In this document: positions 1 to 5,908 of the stretch, in pieces
Layout: each line of letters starts with the position of its first letter
Numbering within the stretch: position 1 is the first letter of the stretch
Source: DASWJQ01 sp964517315
GTDB taxonomy: Bacteria; Chloroflexota; Anaerolineae; Anaerolineales; E44-bin32
NCBI GenBank assembly: GCA_964517315.1
Contig: CAZFCJ010000163.1
Coordinates: 1-6,202 of the forward strand
Length of the DNA: 6,202 bases
Reading direction: 5' to 3'
Program-made: the position numbers and the translations under genes
The notes under the pieces: model-generated
The model's input: only the letters and a program-made list of their open reading frames with translations
What the model was told of the DNA's origin: nothing
The model's database searches: none

Positions 1-984
1 GCCGGCTTTATCGGTTCCCACCTTGCCCATCGCCTGCTGGACCGGGGTGACGAAGTCATCGGTGTCGATAATGTCAACGACTACTACGACGTGTCGTTGA
101 AGGAAGCCCGCCTGGCACGGCTCACCGACAAGGCCGGTTTTACCGAAGTGCGCAAGGACGTGGCGGACAGGGAAGCCATGGCAGCGGTGTTCCGTGATTT
201 CCAGCCCGAGCGGGTGGTGCATCTTGCCGCCCAGGCCGGCGTGCGCTACTCCATCGAGAACCCCCACGCCTACGTGGATGCCAACCTGGTGGGCTTCATG
301 AACATCCTGGAAGGCTGCCGCCACAACGACGTCAAGCACCTGGTCTACGCCTCCAGCAGCTCTGTCTACGGCGCCAACGAGGCCATGCCCTTCTCCGTGC
401 ATGACAACGTGGACCACCCCCTGAGCCTCTACGCCGCCTCCAAGAAGGCCAACGAGCTCATGGCCCATACCTACAGCCACCTGTACAACCTGCCCACCAC
501 CGGCCTGCGTTTTTTCACCGTTTACGGCCCCTGGGGCCGGCCGGACATGGCGCTGTTCATCTTCACCAGGAAGATCCTCGCCGGTGAGCCCATCGATGTG
601 TTCAACCACGGCCATCACCGCCGGGATTTCACCTACATCGACGATATCGTGGAGGGCGTGGTACGCACCCTGGATCACGTCGCCGAGCCCAACGAGCAGT
701 GGTCCGGCATGGAGCCGGACCCGGGCACCAGCAAGGCCCCGTACCGGCTCTACAACATCGGCAGCAACAACCCGGTGGAACTGTCACGGTTCATCGAGAT
801 CATCGAGGAGCGGGTAGGGCGCAAGGCCCAGAAGAACTTGTTGCCGCTGCAACCAGGGGATGTGCCGGCTACCTACGCCAACGTGGATGCCCTGATCGAG
901 GATGTGGGCTACAAGCCGAATACCCCGGTGGAAGAGGGCATAGCCAACTTCGTGGACTGGTACCGGGATTTCTACAAGGTCTGA
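1..984 (+). CDS. NAD-dependent sugar-nucleotide epimerase, UDP-glucuronate 4-epimerase type (5' end missing)
   Basis: The reading frame is open from base 1 and gives 327 residues; the start codon lies upstream of the window. The first codons read AGFIG, the end of the GxxGxxG nucleotide-binding loop of an extended short-chain dehydrogenase, so only about 8-10 residues are missing from a family length near 335. Further family marks are the SSSSVYG stretch (codons 118-124, catalytic Ser) and the YAASK motif (catalytic Tyr144 and Lys148). The segments GPWGRPDMALF and RRDFTYIDDIVEG are typical of the UDP-glucuronate 4-epimerase/CapI/LpsL branch, which makes UDP-galacturonate for capsule or lipopolysaccharide. 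The GTG at 91 is internal and is not the start. Third codon positions are almost all G or C. The subfamily is inferred from motifs; another UDP-sugar 4-epimerase remains possible. The downstream gene is convergent, so this is the last gene of its transcript. Confidence 0.92.
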   Translation, partial: AGFIGSHLAHRLLDRGDEVIGVDNVNDYYDVSLKEARLARLTDKAGFTEVRKDVADREAMAAVFRDFQPERVVHLAAQAGVRYSIENPHAYVDANLVGFMNILEGCRHNDVKHLVYASSSSVYGANEAMPFSVHDNVDHPLSLYAASKKANELMAHTYSHLYNLPTTGLRFFTVYGPWGRPDMALFIFTRKILAGEPIDVFNHGHHRRDFTYIDDIVEGVVRTLDHVAEPNEQWSGMEPDPGTSKAPYRLYNIGSNNPVELSRFIEIIEERVGRKAQKNLLPLQPGDVPATYANVDALIEDVGYKPNTPVEEGIANFVDWYRDFYKV

Positions 985-1021
985 GGCTGGGTTCGCCGGA
1001 AGGTCAGGAGATCAGCGGAGC

Positions 1022-1041
1022 GGGCCCCGGATTCGGGGCCC
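1022..1041. terminator. GC-rich hairpin between convergent genes, candidate bidirectional terminator
   Basis: A perfect 8-bp stem, GGGCCCCG (1022-1029) and CGGGGCCC (1034-1041), closes a GATT loop. It lies between the epimerase stop (984) and the stop of the minus-strand reductase (1051-1053), where a shared terminator is expected. No T-tract follows it on either strand, so it is not a classical intrinsic terminator. It may act as an mRNA 3'-end barrier or work with Rho. Confidence 0.5.
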
Positions 1042-1050
1042 ACAAGGGGG

Positions 1051-1773
1051 TCAGTAGCCGGGGAATTCCTCGGTACGGATGTTGTCCTCATCCACGCCAG
1101 CGTCGGTCAGCATGTTGAACAGACCTTCCACCATATCGGGCGGGCCGTCCAGGTAGTAGATCGGCTTGGTGAGGTCGTCCAGGTACTTCTCCAGCATGGC
1201 CTTGTCCACATGGCCGGTTTCGCCATTCCAGGATTTGTCGGACTTGTCCATCTGGGTCATGGTGGGCACGAAGGTGTAGTCCGGATTGCTGTCACTGGAC
1301 TGGTCCAACTCCTTCAGGAAGGCCGCGTCTTCCGGCCGATGGTTGGAGTAGAACACCACCAGCTTGTGGCCCACCTTGTCCTTCAGCGCCTGCAGCACGA
1401 TGCTTCGCACCGCGGTGACACCAATACCACCGGTCAGGAAAACCGCCGGCTTGCTCTCGTCGTTATGGAGCTTGAAGGAGCCGCCCGGGCCGTCCAGGAG
1501 AATCTCATCACCCGGCTCCAGCTTTTCGATGCTGCGCTTGAAGGCACTGTCCCGCATCCGGGTGCCGCACATCAGGGTGTTCTCGTAGGGCGCCGAGGCA
1601 ATGGTAAAGGTGCGGGAGTCGCCCTCGGAATCGGTTTCCGGCGGATCGATCAGCTTCCATTCCGCCACCTGGCCGGCCTTGAACTTGAAACCCTCTGGTT
1701 TCTCAAAGTGAAACGCCATGGTGTCCACAGCCACTTCCTCTTTGCTTTTCAGCTTGATTCTGTGCTCTGACAT
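1051..1773 (-). CDS. FAD/NAD(P)-binding oxidoreductase of the ferredoxin-NADP reductase superfamily
   Basis: A 240-residue stand-alone flavin reductase module. Residues 1 to about 105 form the FAD-binding barrel with the RTFTIAS motif (54-60, the RxYS-type flavin contact) and DGPGGSF (94-100). Residues about 106-240 form the nucleotide domain, with GGIGVTAVRS (115-124) for pyridine dinucleotide binding and YYLDGPPDMVEGL (206-218) at the active-site loop. The C-terminus ends EEFPGY. There is no fused 2Fe-2S domain or cysteine cluster, so it probably passes electrons between NAD(P)H and a separate ferredoxin, flavodoxin or oxygenase component in the cytosol; the partner is not visible. The usual Cys of the CGPP loop is Asp209. 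I chose the ATG at 1773 because GAGG lies 6 nt upstream of it; an in-frame GTG at 1785 overlaps that site. It is divergent from the amine oxidase operon, and no functional link is evident. Confidence 0.86.
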   Translation of the reverse strand: MSEHRIKLKSKEEVAVDTMAFHFEKPEGFKFKAGQVAEWKLIDPPETDSEGDSRTFTIASAPYENTLMCGTRMRDSAFKRSIEKLEPGDEILLDGPGGSFKLHNDESKPAVFLTGGIGVTAVRSIVLQALKDKVGHKLVVFYSNHRPEDAAFLKELDQSSDSNPDYTFVPTMTQMDKSDKSWNGETGHVDKAMLEKYLDDLTKPIYYLDGPPDMVEGLFNMLTDAGVDEDNIRTEEFPGY

Positions 1774-1779
1774 TGCGTA

Positions 1780-1783
1780 CCTC
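1780..1783 (-). promoter_or_regulatory. Ribosome binding site of the minus-strand reductase
   Basis: On the minus strand the sequence reads AGTGAGGT, then TACGCA at 1774-1779, then ATG. The GAGG core is 6 nt from the ATG at 1773, which selects that codon over the in-frame GTG at 1783-1785 that overlaps the core. Confidence 0.7.
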
Positions 1784-1856
1784 ACTGTCGGTCATGGATG
1801 ACTTGACGGGGTTACCTCTAAACCTACGTGGGGATGGCGGGGGTCGATTACAAATG

Positions 1857-1912
1857 GGGCCTGGAGAGCTGGGCCTGGAGAGTCGCGCCTGGCGAGTTGG
1901 GCCGGTGCCCAA
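1857..1912. repeat. 14-bp tandem repeat, three good copies and one decayed copy
   Basis: Four consecutive 14-bp units start at 1857, 1871, 1885 and 1899: GGGCCTGGAGAGCT, GGGCCTGGAGAGTC, GCGCCTGGCGAGTT and GGGCCGGTGCCCAA. The first two are identical over 12 bases. The third differs from them at two of those 12. The fourth keeps only the GGGCC start and a few other bases. The array lies in the divergent intergenic region, 20 bp upstream of the FeaR-like boxes and about 85 bp upstream of the reductase start. It could be a slipped-strand duplication or an array of protein sites; function is unknown. Confidence 0.7.
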
Positions 1913-1931
1913 ACGGTTACTTTTCCCTTGA

Positions 1932-1968
1932 TGTCACGATTCCACAAGGATCTGGCACCCACGCAAAA
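1932..1968 (+). promoter_or_regulatory. Two direct-repeat operator boxes resembling FeaR (AraC-family) sites upstream of tynA
   Basis: The two copies are TGTCA-N8-CAA (1932-1947) and TGGCA-N8-AAA (1953-1968). Their starts are 21 bp apart, two helical turns, the arrangement expected for an AraC-type dimer on direct repeats. From memory, the E. coli FeaR consensus is TGNCA-N8-AAA, present in two copies in both the tynA and feaB promoters. The proximal copy matches exactly; the distal copy has one mismatch. Over 21 bases the copies share 12 positions. I found no such pair before the barrel or the aldehyde dehydrogenase genes, which suggests that all three are driven from here. No regulator gene is in the window, so the binding protein is inferred. 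Confidence 0.5.
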
Positions 1969-1986
1969 GCTTCATTCCTTCCTTAG

Positions 1987-1995
1987 TGATATTTC
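1987..1995 (+). promoter_or_regulatory. Possible activator-dependent -10 region of the tynA operon
   Basis: The sequence TGATATTTC contains GATATT (1988-1993), which matches 4 of 6 bases of TATAAT with the important A and final T in place. There is no recognisable -35 hexamer 16-18 bp upstream; that space is filled by the end of the proximal FeaR-like box, as in promoters where the activator overlaps -35. A start near 2000 would give a leader of about 108 nt. This is a weak call based mainly on position. Confidence 0.22.
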
Positions 1996-2020
1996 TTTAC
2001 TTGCCAACATACAGTTGAGA

Positions 2021-2056
2021 GCGGTCTTTGCCGCAACAGCGACACTGTCATCGCTG
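2021..2056 (+). promoter_or_regulatory. Two adjacent inverted repeats in the tynA leader
   Basis: The first is GCGG (2021-2024) with CCGC (2031-2034) around a 6-nt loop. The second is CAGCGA (2037-2042) with TCGCTG (2051-2056) around CACTGTCA, whose middle also contains GACA-C-TGTC symmetry (2041-2049). The 20-bp second element looks like a dimeric operator or a small RNA hairpin about 50 nt before the tynA start codon. Its role is unknown. Confidence 0.35.
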
Positions 2057-2098
2057 ACTCATCCTAACCGCACCTCACGGTACACACGAACCAGTGTC

Positions 2099-2103
2099 AG
2101 GAG
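2099..2103 (+). promoter_or_regulatory. Ribosome binding site of tynA
   Basis: AGGAG is followed by 5 nt (TGATT) and the ATG at 2109. It fixes the start there, directly before a clean signal peptide. The in-frame GTG codons at 2094 and 2103 lie before or overlap this site and are unlikely starts. Confidence 0.8.
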
Positions 2104-2108
2104 TGATT

Positions 2109-4367
2109 ATGAACACTAAGAAGACCCTGCTTGCCGCCGCCCTTGCTTCATCGCTGGTGTTAAGCAGCCCCAACATCATGGCCCATGGCGGTTCTCCGGA
2201 CTATCTGCCGATAGCGGAGGTGCTGACCTCATCTGGTGCCAGCTACAAGCTCAACGACGATCAGAGTGAGCTTTTGATCAAGTCCGGGGATGCAGAAATC
2301 CGGGTTCCGCTCGGAGAGAGCCAGGCTTATTACAATGAGAGACCGATTGAGCTATCCGCCCCGGTGAAAATGCAGGACGGTAAAGTGCTGGTTGGGCACA
2401 ACTTTGCCCATGAAGTCTTCGCCAACCAAGTTTCCCAGAACATCAGCGTCGGCAATAAAACACATCCACTTGACCCACTGACGGCGGAAGAAATCACCAA
2501 GGCTACGAAGGCCGTCAAGGCCTCCAAGCATTACAAGGATACGATCCGTTTCACGCAAATACGCCTTGCCGACCCCAGCAAGGAGAAGGTGTGGGAGTGG
2601 TCCTTTGGTGAAGGCCACGACTTTTCACGCCAGGCCATTTTTACGGTGGTGGACGGGAGAAAGGTCATTGAAGGCACCGTGGACCTCGAATCCGAAAAGG
2701 TCCTTCGTTGGGAGCATATTGAAGGTGCCCACGGCATGGTTACCTTCGATGATTTCCTGGCTGTCCAGGAAATTGTCACAAACAGCGATGCCTACAAAAA
2801 GGCATTGAAGAAGCGTGGTATTGACGATGTCGGGAAGGTTGTCGCAACGCCACTTACGGTGGGCTACTTTGGCGGCGACGATGACCTCAAGCATGAGCTG
2901 AAACTTCTGAAAGTGGTGTCTTACCTTGATGTGGGTGACGGTAACTACTGGGCGCACCCGATCGAAAACCTCGTCGCGGTGGTGGACCTGGAGAAAAAGA
3001 GCATTCTTAAGATCGAGGACGACGGCGTTATACCGGTCCCGATGACGCCTCGTCCCTACGACGGCCGCAATCAGGAAACCATTGCGAATGTAAAACCCCT
3101 GATGGTGGTCCAGCCTGAAGGCTCCAATGTCTCCATGTCGGGCAATACGATCAGCTGGCAGAACTGGGACTTCCATCTCAAGCTGAACTCCCGCGTCGGT
3201 CCCGTCATTTCGACCCTCACCTATAACGACAAGGGCGACAAGCGCAAGATCATGTATGAGGGATCGCTGGGCGGCATGATCGTGCCCTATGGCGATCCTG
3301 ACGTGGGTTGGTACTTCAAGGCCTACCTGGACTCCGGTGACTACGGCATGGGCAATCTGACTTCCCCGCTGGAGGCCGGTGTCGATGCGCCCAATAACGC
3401 CACACTACTTCCGGCTACCCTGGTGGATAACGGCGGCGAGCCTTTCACCATTCCGAACGCCATCGCGGTTTTTGAGCGCTATGCGGGCCCGGAGTTCAAG
3501 CACACCGAGATGCTGGGCAGCAGTCCTGGAAACACCAGTCGTGAGCGGAGGGAGCTGGTTGTGCGCTGGGTAAGCACAATTGGTAACTACGACTATATGT
3601 TCGACTGGATTTTCATGGCCAACGGCAATATCAAACTCACCGTTGGAGCCTCTGGCATTGAAGCCGTCAAGGCTGTGAAGTCCCGGACTATTCACGACGA
3701 GACCGCAGAAGAGGATACCCGTTACGGCACCCTGATCGACCACAACATCGTGGGTACCACCCACCAGCATATCTACAACTTCCGCCTGGATATGGATGTT
3801 GATGGCACGGGCAACAGCCTTAAGGAAATCGATCCCGTTGTTGCGAAGAACACCGATGGTGGCCCGCGCAAGAGCGTCATGATTACCAAAGAGCGAGTCG
3901 TAGCCACCGAACAGGAGGCAGTACAGAAATTCGACCCGTCCACCGTTCGCCTGATGACCAACCCCAACAAAGAAAACCGCATGGGCTATCCCGTGGGGTA
4001 CCAGATCATCCCGTTCGCCGGTGGCACCCATCCCATCGCCAAGGGTGCGTTATTCAGTGAGGACGAGTGGCTGTATAAGCGTGTCAGCTTCATGGATAAG
4101 CAGATCTGGGTGACGCGCTATAAAGTCGAGGAGCGTTTCCCCGAGGGCACCTATCCGAACCGTTCCAAATCCGATACCGGCCTGAAAGTCTTCGTGGAGG
4201 ACAACGAGTCGATCGAGAACGTCGATACCGTGCTGTGGATGACAACCGGCGCCACGCACGTAGCCCGGGCTGAGGAATGGCCCATCATGCCCACCGAGTA
4301 TGTCCACTCCATGTTGAAACCTTGGAACTTCTTCGACGAGACCCCCACGCTGAACCTGCCCGAGTAA
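2109..4367 (+). CDS. tynA: Periplasmic copper/topaquinone primary amine oxidase (TynA)
   Basis: A 752-residue precursor, close to the 757 of E. coli TynA, and collinear with it as I remember that sequence. It oxidises primary amines (tyramine, phenethylamine and relatives) to aldehyde, ammonia and hydrogen peroxide in the periplasm. A signal peptide (1-25, cut after IMA) is followed by the D1 stalk domain (about 26-105), two small N2/N3 domains (about 112-310) and the catalytic beta-sandwich (about 320-750). Tyr494 in IGNYDY is the residue that becomes topaquinone. Asp408 in YLDSGDYGMG is the catalytic base, with gate Tyr406 and Tyr394. The copper ligands are His552 and His554 (TTHQH) and His717 (ATHVARAEEWP). 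DMDVD (about 561-565) and DNES near the C-terminus fit the calcium sites. There are no cysteines. All key residues are present, so an active enzyme is expected. It is the first gene of an apparent operon. Which amine is preferred cannot be read from the sequence. Confidence 0.97.
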   Translation: MNTKKTLLAAALASSLVLSSPNIMAHGGSPDYLPIAEVLTSSGASYKLNDDQSELLIKSGDAEIRVPLGESQAYYNERPIELSAPVKMQDGKVLVGHNFAHEVFANQVSQNISVGNKTHPLDPLTAEEITKATKAVKASKHYKDTIRFTQIRLADPSKEKVWEWSFGEGHDFSRQAIFTVVDGRKVIEGTVDLESEKVLRWEHIEGAHGMVTFDDFLAVQEIVTNSDAYKKALKKRGIDDVGKVVATPLTVGYFGGDDDLKHELKLLKVVSYLDVGDGNYWAHPIENLVAVVDLEKKSILKIEDDGVIPVPMTPRPYDGRNQETIANVKPLMVVQPEGSNVSMSGNTISWQNWDFHLKLNSRVGPVISTLTYNDKGDKRKIMYEGSLGGMIVPYGDPDVGWYFKAYLDSGDYGMGNLTSPLEAGVDAPNNATLLPATLVDNGGEPFTIPNAIAVFERYAGPEFKHTEMLGSSPGNTSRERRELVVRWVSTIGNYDYMFDWIFMANGNIKLTVGASGIEAVKAVKSRTIHDETAEEDTRYGTLIDHNIVGTTHQHIYNFRLDMDVDGTGNSLKEIDPVVAKNTDGGPRKSVMITKERVVATEQEAVQKFDPSTVRLMTNPNKENRMGYPVGYQIIPFAGGTHPIAKGALFSEDEWLYKRVSFMDKQIWVTRYKVEERFPEGTYPNRSKSDTGLKVFVEDNESIENVDTVLWMTTGATHVARAEEWPIMPTEYVHSMLKPWNFFDETPTLNLPE

Positions 4368-4455
4368 CAGGGGCAGGAAGGGCAAGGTTTCAGAACCATC
4401 AGTTTTCCGGGCAGGGACGTCCGGATACAAACCCGGATGAAAGAGAGTCAGCACA

Positions 4456-5796
4456 ATGATCAATACAAAATTCAAAAGAATCGCTCTGTACACGGCTTTG
4501 GCCGGATTATCGGCGCCAGCCTCCGCTTACAACCTTTACGAAGAGAACGGCACCGAGCTGAACCTCGACGTGGAGGCCGTTGTGGGTGTTTTCTCCAGTC
4601 AGGAAACCTACAACCTCGGCGCCAAATCTGAAGCAGGGGAGTCTGAATGGCAGGAGGGTTACATCAAGTACGGGTTGTCGGGAAGTCATGTCATCGGCTC
4701 AGGCAGCAGTGTTTACGGTGGGGTAAATCTTATTTCATCGGGAACTTGGGGCGATGGAGACGCCGCCGGCGTTACGTCGGGCAATGAACGGGAAACCGAC
4801 CTGGAAGACGCCTACCTCGGCTGGCGCTCCGGCAATCTGATTCCAGCGCTCGGAAACGATGGTCTCGATATTTCTGCCGGGCGCCAGCAGTTCTCCATTG
4901 GCGATGGCTTTCTCATCAACAGTGATGCCCTGAACTTTGGCGATGCCCTGAATGCGCCAGGTCTGGACTTTAATCGGGGCGGGGCCTACTGGCTCGCGGC
5001 TCGCAAGGCGTTTGACCAGACCGCTATTGCGCGTATTGGCGGTTCAGAAGGGCTGCGCGCCGACCTGTTCTGGCTGGCCTCGGACAATAAAGCACAAGCG
5101 GAGATGGAACTGGCCGGTATCAATGCCGAGTATGTGAGCCCAGAGGGAACCTTTGGCCTGGCCTACATTGAGGGCCTGGAGGTAGATGACACCTTCGCAC
5201 CGATCCTGGGCTATGGCTCAAGGGACGGCCAGCAGACCACCAGCCTGCGCTATCAGGGCAATGGTGGAATAGAAAACCTGTTCCTGTCCGCCGAGTTCGT
5301 CTTCCAGGAGCCGGGGAACAGTTCCGCTGAAGACGCGAATGCGTGGTACGCCGAAGCAGGCTGGACCTTCAGTGAGACGCCCTGGTCACCAAGCATCAAT
5401 TACCGATACTCGAGCTTCGATGAAAGTTTCGACCCGCTCTTTTTCGGCTTCAGTCGTGGCTATGGCACCTGGTTCCAGGGCGAAGTAGCCGCCAATTATG
5501 CAGGACCTTTCAACTCCAATTCCGATGTGCACCACCTGGCTCTTAAGGCAACGCCATCGGAAACGCTGAGCGTCGGAGCCCTTTTCTTCGAGTTCAGTGA
5601 TACAGCGGGCGGCAGCGACAACCTGGACGCCAGGGAAGTCGATATCTACGCCGAATGGGTGGCAGCCCCCCATCTGATCATCAGCCCGCTGATCGGGTTC
5701 TACAGTCCTGACAAGAGTGCGGCCGAAGGCGGTAGCCAGATCGGAAACGACGATACCAATATCTACGCCCAGATCATTGCGATTGTCCCTTTCTGA
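4456..5796 (+). CDS. Outer-membrane beta-barrel channel, alginate-export/porin-like
   Basis: A 446-residue precursor. The signal peptide has a basic start (KFKR), a hydrophobic core and a textbook ASA cut after residue 24. The mature protein has no cysteine, alternates polar and hydrophobic residues in many short strands separated by Gly/Asn/Asp-rich turns, and ends in IIAIVPF with a terminal Phe, the signal recognised by the BAM machinery. DLEDAYLGW (115-123) followed by GRQQFSIGDGFLI (142-154) resembles the strands of alginate-export-type barrels (AlgE-like, PF13372); this family link is by pattern only. It starts 88 nt after tynA, with a modest GAGAG site 8 nt before the ATG and no terminator between, so it is probably cotranscribed. 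Its place suggests it lets the amine substrate into the periplasm. It could instead be a barrel with a structural role. Confidence 0.78.
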   Translation: MINTKFKRIALYTALAGLSAPASAYNLYEENGTELNLDVEAVVGVFSSQETYNLGAKSEAGESEWQEGYIKYGLSGSHVIGSGSSVYGGVNLISSGTWGDGDAAGVTSGNERETDLEDAYLGWRSGNLIPALGNDGLDISAGRQQFSIGDGFLINSDALNFGDALNAPGLDFNRGGAYWLAARKAFDQTAIARIGGSEGLRADLFWLASDNKAQAEMELAGINAEYVSPEGTFGLAYIEGLEVDDTFAPILGYGSRDGQQTTSLRYQGNGGIENLFLSAEFVFQEPGNSSAEDANAWYAEAGWTFSETPWSPSINYRYSSFDESFDPLFFGFSRGYGTWFQGEVAANYAGPFNSNSDVHHLALKATPSETLSVGALFFEFSDTAGGSDNLDAREVDIYAEWVAAPHLIISPLIGFYSPDKSAAEGGSQIGNDDTNIYAQIIAIVPF

Positions 5797-5809
5797 ACCC
5801 ACCAGATGG

Positions 5810-5852
5810 CGCCCACGACCTCCAGGCCGACCGGCCTGGCCGGTTGTGGGTG
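5810..5852 (+). promoter_or_regulatory. Large imperfect intercistronic hairpin between the barrel and aldehyde dehydrogenase genes
   Basis: The inner stem CCAGGCCG (5822-5829) pairs perfectly with CGGCCTGG (5832-5839); in practice this is a 7-bp stem with a 4-nt loop. After a small internal bulge (T5821 against C5840-C5841), the outer arm CCCACGACC (5812-5820) pairs with GGTTGTGGG (5842-5850) with one G-U pair, and two more pairs extend the base. No T-run follows, so it is not an ordinary intrinsic terminator. It may protect the 3' end of the upstream message, mark a processing site, or reduce read-through into the dehydrogenase. Confidence 0.6.
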
Positions 5853-5908
5853 ACTCACAGGGGTGTCGGTATTTCCGCGATCAAGAATACTTTCTGGAGA
5901 ACAGTCGA

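Noticed and set aside
1210..1770. A 186-codon plus-strand open frame opposite the flavin reductase.
   Set aside because: It is the antisense shadow of a gene with clear flavin and nucleotide motifs, and its translation has no family features.
1791..1802. GTCAT-GG-ATGAC inverted repeat upstream of the reductase gene.
   Set aside because: Only 5-bp arms, a length expected by chance in a region of this size, and no second copy nearby.
1953..1970. TGGCAC resembling the -24 element of a sigma-54 promoter.
   Set aside because: There is no GC at the required distance (GG-N10-GC fails) and no TTGCA-like -12 element; the FeaR-like reading explains the sequence better.
1928..2119. A 63-codon plus-strand open frame in the tynA leader, starting at TTG and overlapping the tynA start.
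   Set aside because: No ribosome binding site before the TTG, no recognisable protein pattern, and it runs through the operator-like and leader elements.
2625..3176. Long minus-strand open frames within tynA (this one and 3405-4031, 4050-4493).
   Set aside because: They are opposite strand shadows of a fully conserved amine oxidase; their composition is typical of antisense frames in GC-rich DNA.
4386..4437. Short inverted repeats after tynA (GGTT/AACC at 4386-4397 and TCCGGG/CCCGGA at 4406-4437), considered as a terminator.
   Set aside because: Four-bp stem in the first, a 20-nt loop in the second, and no T-run after either; too weak to split the operon.
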